Origin: an uncultured Lachnospiraceae bacterium
GTDB taxonomy: Bacteria; Bacillota; Clostridia; Lachnospirales; Lachnospiraceae
DNA: 9,773 nt
Assembly (NCBI GenBank): GCA_910585075.1
Contig: CAJUED010000085.1
Location: 1-9,773, forward strand
Direction of reading: 5' to 3'
Shown: positions 7,294 to 9,773 of the stretch, one piece after another
How the letters are laid out: every line of letters starts with the position of its first letter
Numbering within the stretch: the first letter of the stretch is position 1
Made by a program: the position numbers and the translations under genes
Notes under the pieces: generated by a model
What the model was told of the DNA's origin: nothing
Databases searched by the model: none
What the model saw: the letters and a program-made list of their open reading frames with translations, nothing else

Positions 7294-7587
7294 TTACCCA
7301 TCTTTTATGGTTCTGAACTTATACCGGCATTCCGGAAATTTCACCTGATATTCACCACATCCTACCTTGATAATTGAATAGACTTTACACTTTGACTTTC
7401 CGGAATCGACGCAAACATATTGACAATATTTTTTTATACAAACATATATCACACAAATGTATTCCGGTAACAGCTTAGCCGGATACTTCAGGCCGCTACT
7501 CTTTGGTACGGCCAGCGCGGTAAATGCGCAAACCTGTCCGGATTGTTGCGAACTGTTACATATCCCAGTCAAAACAACAGAATTCAT
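7294..7587 (-). CDS. Possible small Cys-rich protein, weak SSB-like N-terminus (doubtful)
   Basis: 97 aa from an ATG at 7587, with GGAAG 5 nt upstream. The reading frame stays open a little further, to a TTG at 7653. The start MNSVVLTG followed by SGQVCAFTALAV resembles the opening of single-stranded DNA-binding proteins (MNxVxLxG ... SGxxVxxFTLAV), with a loop about five residues shorter. The rest does not follow SSB. It has nine Cys in 97 residues, which is unusual. There is no convincing promoter on the same strand, and a strong promoter points against it from the left. It may be a decayed gene, a short accessory protein, or chance. Confidence 0.25.
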   Translation of the reverse strand: MNSVVLTGICNSSQQSGQVCAFTALAVPKSSGLKYPAKLLPEYICVIYVCIKKYCQYVCVDSGKSKCKVYSIIKVGCGEYQVKFPECRYKFRTIKDG

Positions 7588-7588
7588 A

Positions 7589-7620
7589 TTGACTTCCGGA
7601 TTTACACAAGTATGTAAATC
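7589..7620 (+). promoter_or_regulatory. Possible promoter with overlapping operator palindrome upstream of the repeat-protein gene
   Basis: TTGACT (7589-7594) is followed after 16 nt by TATGTA (7611-7616), a weak -10. A perfect inverted repeat, GATTTACA (7599-7606) and TGTAAATC (7613-7620) with a 6-nt centre, covers the spacer and -10, the classic place for a repressor site. The start point would be near 7623, leaving a leader of about 70 nt. The palindrome is certain; its role as promoter and operator is inferred. Confidence 0.4.
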
Positions 7621-7695
7621 GTAGAATAAAACGGGCGGTATCACGCCCTGCAAGATATCAAGATACTTAGTTATAATGAAGAATGGAGGATTTAT

Positions 7696-8166
7696 ATGGC
7701 CTTAACAGCTGCTGACCTTAACGCAATTGGAAAACTGTTTGATGAAAGCTTTGACAGAAAATTTGATGAAAAATTTGCGGAAAATTTCGATAAAAGCTTT
7801 GATAAGAAATTCGCGGAAAATTTCGATAAAAGTTTTGATAAGAAGTTCGCAGAGAGCTTTGATAAAAGTTTTGATAAAAAGTTTGCAAAGAGCTTTGAAG
7901 AAAGTTTTGCGAAAAGTTTTGACAAAAGCTTTGACAAAAGCTTCGATAAAAGCTTCGATAAAAAATTTGACGCGAAAATCAAGCCCATCTGTGACCGGCT
8001 TGATGTTATGGAATTAAAGATGGACCGCACGTCAAAAAAACTGGATGATTTTCAACTTGACATGAAAATTGCCGAAAGAAGTATCCGCAAAGACATTCAC
8101 CGGCTTCAGGATGAAATGGAGACTGTGATAGAAGTTTTAAAGCAACATGAAATGGTTCCTCAATAA
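7696..8166 (+). CDS. Tetrapeptide-repeat (Phe every fourth residue) protein with C-terminal coiled coil
   Basis: 156 aa, function unknown. After a 14-residue start, residues 15-94 are 20 uninterrupted tetrapeptides of the type F-D-K-S / F-D-K-K / F-A-E-N, with Phe at 15, 19, 23 and so on to 91; Ile11 and Ile95 continue the stripe. Units at 27-62 form three copies of a 12-residue block FAE(N/S)FDKSFDKK. Residues 98-150 look like a coiled coil (spaced Leu, Met, Ile among charged residues). There is no signal peptide or membrane segment, so it is probably cytoplasmic. Phe codons alternate TTT and TTC and Ser codons AGC and AGT, so the peptide pattern is kept while bases vary, which argues for a real protein. 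The ATG has an ideal GGAGGA 5 nt upstream. It is a single-gene unit, ending in a shared terminator. The antisense frame is a shadow of the repeat. Confidence 0.85.
   Translation: MALTAADLNAIGKLFDESFDRKFDEKFAENFDKSFDKKFAENFDKSFDKKFAESFDKSFDKKFAKSFEESFAKSFDKSFDKSFDKSFDKKFDAKIKPICDRLDVMELKMDRTSKKLDDFQLDMKIAERSIRKDIHRLQDEMETVIEVLKQHEMVPQ
7738..7977 (+). repeat. 20 tandem 12-bp repeats (three nested in a 36-bp period)
   Basis: The unit is close to TTTGATAAAAGC, repeated 20 times with no break in register, and encodes F-D-K-S-like tetrapeptides. A higher-order 36-bp unit is present three times at 7774-7881. The array is likely to change length by slipped-strand mispairing; any 12-bp gain or loss keeps the frame. 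Confidence 0.95.
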
Positions 8167-8227
8167 ACCTTTATCCATACGTCTCCGTATCTCAAAGACT
8201 GCCACATTCCGTGAATCAGCTTATTGA

Positions 8228-8274
8228 TGAAAAAGTGTAAAGCCTATTGAACGATTAATCTTTACACTTTTTCA
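8228..8274. terminator. Bidirectional Rho-independent terminator between convergent genes
   Basis: TGAAAAAGTGTAAAG (8228-8242) pairs perfectly over 15 bp with 8260-8274, with a 17-nt loop. The arm carries A5 on one side and T5 on the other, so a U-run is produced whichever strand is read. It lies 62 nt past the stop of the repeat-protein gene and 30 nt past the stop of the ZIP gene, and can serve both. The stem is AT-rich, so its strength is uncertain. Confidence 0.65.
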
Positions 8275-8303
8275 AATTTCCGGTCGCTTCACTCACATAA
8301 CAG

Positions 8304-9098
8304 TTATCCCAATGCCACATCCAAAATCATCATAATCAGAAAGCCCGCCATAACGCCTATCGTGCCAAGATTTGAATGCTCCCCCTGATTGGCCTCCGGT
8401 ATCAGCTCCTCAACCACCACATAAATCATCGCCCCTGCGGCAAAAGCAAGAAACCATGGCATATAAGGCGTAATCTGTGCGGCAATCAATGTGATTCCAA
8501 TCCCAAATATTAATTCCACCACTCCGGAAAGACTGCCAAACAAAAATGCCCTCCATCTGCTCATCCCTTCCTGACGCAGTGGAAGGGATATTGCTGCACC
8601 CTCCGGGAAATTCTGAATACCAATACCGATAGCCAAAGCAAAGGCTGCCGCATAAAGAGCCTGATCTTCGGGATGCTGGGCTGCCATCGCAAAAGCAAGC
8701 CCTACCGCCATTCCCTCCGGAATATTATGGAGAGTTACCGCCAATACCAGTAAAGTGGTTCTGTGGAAAGATGTTCTGACCCCTTCTGGATTTTTCTCTC
8801 CCAAATGAAGATGGGGCATTAAAAAGTCTAACAGATATAAGAATAACCCTCCAAGCACAAATCCTCCCGCCGCAGGAATCCATGCTATTTTTCCCATACT
8901 CTCTGTCTCCTCTATTGCCGGAATCAGTAAAGACCATACGGAGGCAGCCATCATCACTCCGGCCGCAAAACCCAAAAATGCTCTTTGAACGTTTTTTCCC
9001 ATTTCCTTTTTAAAAATGAATACCACACTGGCGCCAAGGGCAGTCATAAAAAAAGTGAAACCTGTTCCCATAGCGGCCCAACCAATTGCCTGATTCAT
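8304..9098 (-). CDS. ZIP family divalent metal transporter (GufA-like)
   Basis: 264 aa from the ATG at 9098. An upstream ATG at 9116 would add six residues (MRKEGN), but it has no spaced ribosome site, whereas the chosen start follows AGAGGG. The protein is strongly hydrophobic with about eight membrane segments, as expected for ZIP carriers, which bring Zn2+, Fe2+ or Mn2+ into the cytoplasm. The metal-site motifs are HNIPEG (124-129, TM4) and QNFPEG (162-167, TM5); Gln in place of the first His of the second motif is typical of the GufA branch as I recall it. A His-rich loop, PHLHLG (95-100), lies before TM4, and EELIPEANQGEH (230-241) in TM6-7 adds possible ligands. It is a single-gene unit, convergent with the repeat-protein gene. 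Metal choice cannot be read from sequence. Confidence 0.93.
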   Translation of the reverse strand: MNQAIGWAAMGTGFTFFMTALGASVVFIFKKEMGKNVQRAFLGFAAGVMMAASVWSLLIPAIEETESMGKIAWIPAAGGFVLGGLFLYLLDFLMPHLHLGEKNPEGVRTSFHRTTLLVLAVTLHNIPEGMAVGLAFAMAAQHPEDQALYAAAFALAIGIGIQNFPEGAAISLPLRQEGMSRWRAFLFGSLSGVVELIFGIGITLIAAQITPYMPWFLAFAAGAMIYVVVEELIPEANQGEHSNLGTIGVMAGFLIMMILDVALG

Positions 9099-9152
9099 AT
9101 TTCCCTCTTTCCGCATCCTGAAAGCGGATGCATACCTCTATTTTTATACTAT

Positions 9153-9181
9153 ATCATATGGTACCCATTTGTGCCTGTCAG
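9153..9181 (-). promoter_or_regulatory. Sigma-A type promoter of the ZIP transporter gene
   Basis: On the minus strand, CTGACA (9176-9181) and TATGAT (9153-9158) are separated by 17 nt; both boxes match five of six consensus bases. The start point would be near 9146, giving a leader of about 48 nt. Within the leader, GCATCC/GGATGC (9113-9118 with 9126-9131) can form a 6-bp hairpin just before the ribosome site. I see no clear Zur or MntR box. Confidence 0.6.
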
Positions 9182-9773
9182 CATATCGAGTTAACCTAAA
9201 AAACTTGTATTTACCGGATTTTTATTGTACCTGTACATCACGAATCAAAATCCGTTTTTAATGGTTATTTTTCCTTATTCCATACCCGGTATTGCTTTTC
9301 CCACTATCCGCATGAACAAATTCATTGTATCGGATAATTCCGTTAATATCAAATGTTTGTGCATACTACACCACTTCCGGCGGTGTGTGAACCAGGCGAA
9401 ATCTTCCCTTCAAAGAAGTTCTTTTTATAGTATATAAATTTATGTAAAACTATTGTATTTAGTGCCACTATGTTTTATTATTCATTTTTATAATTACGGA
9501 ATTACATTTTAACAGATGAATAGTTATAAGATTATGGGCAAAACTACGATAAGGAAATTGATATTCTCAAAAAGCAGACGGATGGACTGTGCTATAAAAA
9601 TGAGTAGAGAAGGGTGAGCGGACTTGTGACCCACGGGACAGGTTTATCACCACACGAAGCTGCTACTTGCCGTCGATACAGTTGTGGAAGACAAGCAACA
9701 GAAAGGCGTTTACATTATCGGGACTATCCCAAAGTTTGTGTAAACCTTCAAACTGATGTAAGATAAAATTACT
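9182..9773. other. Right-hand region with no intact gene recognised
   Basis: The 592 nt are AT-rich up to about 9530. A 70-codon plus-strand frame at 9225-9437 starts with TTG and shows no ribosome site or recognisable content, so it is not called. Small palindromes occur at 9226-9237 (TGTAC-CT-GTACA) and 9491-9504 (TAATT-ACGG-AATTA). From about 9530 the composition changes and coding-like fragments appear, listed separately. No tRNA, terminator or insertion-sequence end is recognised. Confidence 0.6.
9530..9743 (+). pseudogene. Two short coding-like fragments in different frames, possible gene relic of unknown family
   Basis: Frame one is open at 9530-9607 and gives DYGQNYDKEIDILKKQTDGL and six more residues, which looks like a charged helical segment. 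Frame two is open at 9630-9743 and gives 37 residues including LLLAVDTVVEDKQQKGV and YIIGTIPKFV before TAA. Both have protein-like composition but no start codon or ribosome site of their own, and a stop separates each from upstream sequence. They may be parts of one decayed gene joined by frameshift and deletion, perhaps from a mobile element, but I cannot name a family. Chance is possible at these lengths. Confidence 0.3.

Larger units (their letters stand above)
6960..7695. other. Long AT-rich intergenic region between divergent transcription units
   Basis: The 736 nt hold the leftward operon promoter and leader palindrome, a 13-nt direct repeat CCAAGTTTCGGAT at 7083-7095 and 7098-7110, a near-consensus rightward promoter at 7210-7238, a weaker rightward TTGACA at 7420-7425, a bulged hairpin at 7491-7513 (GGCCG/CGGCC), a palindrome at 7599-7620, and a short GC stem at 7633-7648 (GGGCG/CGCCC). 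The motif TTCCGG or CCGGA recurs about six times between 7330 and 7600. A possible minus-strand ORF (7294-7587) is listed separately. No tRNA, CRISPR array or recognised riboswitch is visible. Confidence 0.7.

Noticed and set aside
7144..7377. 77-residue plus-strand frame
   Set aside because: The predicted promoter lies inside it, no ribosome site precedes it, and the composition is that of AT-rich non-coding DNA.
7420..7448. Second rightward promoter, TTGACA with CATATA or ATATAT
   Set aside because: The -35 is perfect but the -10 is poor at all usual spacings, so it is mentioned only in the intergenic entry.
7672..7677. Perfect TATAAT just before the repeat-protein gene
   Set aside because: Its start point would fall on the ribosome site, and no acceptable -35 box lies 16-18 nt upstream.
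7738..7977. CRISPR array
   Set aside because: The period is only 12 bp with no unique spacers, and the array is in frame inside a gene.
7692..8030. Minus-strand frame with repeated LSKLLSK units
   Set aside because: It is the exact antisense of the 12-bp repeat array; the plus-strand frame has an ideal ribosome site and a plausible non-repeat C-terminus.
9225..9437. 70-codon plus-strand frame with a TTG start
   Set aside because: There is no ribosome site, promoter or recognisable protein content, and it lies in AT-rich intergenic DNA.

Overview
The window looks like chromosomal DNA of a low-to-moderate GC Gram-positive anaerobe, most likely a member of the Lachnospiraceae or a near relative in the Clostridia. 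Reasons: strong GGAGG-type ribosome sites, sigma-A style promoters, a DUF5722 envelope protein, and a nucleosidase gene next to a spore-photoproduct-lyase-like radical SAM gene. Organism and family names come from recognition of the translated sequences, not from a database search.

Positions 78-6959 (minus strand) form one tight five-gene operon, transcribed leftward from a promoter near 7030-7058. In order of transcription: a nucleoside phosphorylase/MTA-SAH nucleosidase-like protein with an extra C-terminal domain; an SPL-family radical SAM protein; a membrane-anchored D-Ala-D-Ala carboxypeptidase (S11); the replication-recombination ATPase RarA; and a membrane-anchored DUF5722 protein with a decapeptide-repeat tail. 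Junctions are overlapping or nearly contiguous (29 nt overlap, 0 nt, 9 nt, ATGA), so the genes should be co-transcribed and partly coupled in translation. The operon mixes nucleoside/SAM chemistry and DNA maintenance with wall remodelling. At the left edge, positions 31-55 look like the outer end of an IS3-like insertion sequence lying mostly outside the window, 22 nt past the last stop codon.

Positions 6960-7695 are a long, AT-rich spacer between the operon and a rightward gene. It holds the operon promoter, a near-perfect orphan sigma-A promoter pointing right, two strong palindromes, a short direct repeat, and a possible small Cys-rich ORF on the minus strand.

Positions 7696-8166 (plus) encode an unusual 156-residue protein: 20 uninterrupted tetrapeptides with Phe at every fourth residue, followed by a probable coiled coil. 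A bidirectional terminator at 8228-8274 separates it from a convergent ZIP (GufA-like) metal transporter gene (8304-9098, minus) with a good promoter at 9153-9181.

Positions 9182-9773 carry no convincing intact gene. The last 250 bases contain two short coding-like stretches in different frames that may be gene relics.

The most interesting points are the nucleosidase/radical SAM pairing, in which the SPL-like enzyme seems to lack the hydrogen-donor Cys at its usual place, and the Phe-every-four repeat protein.
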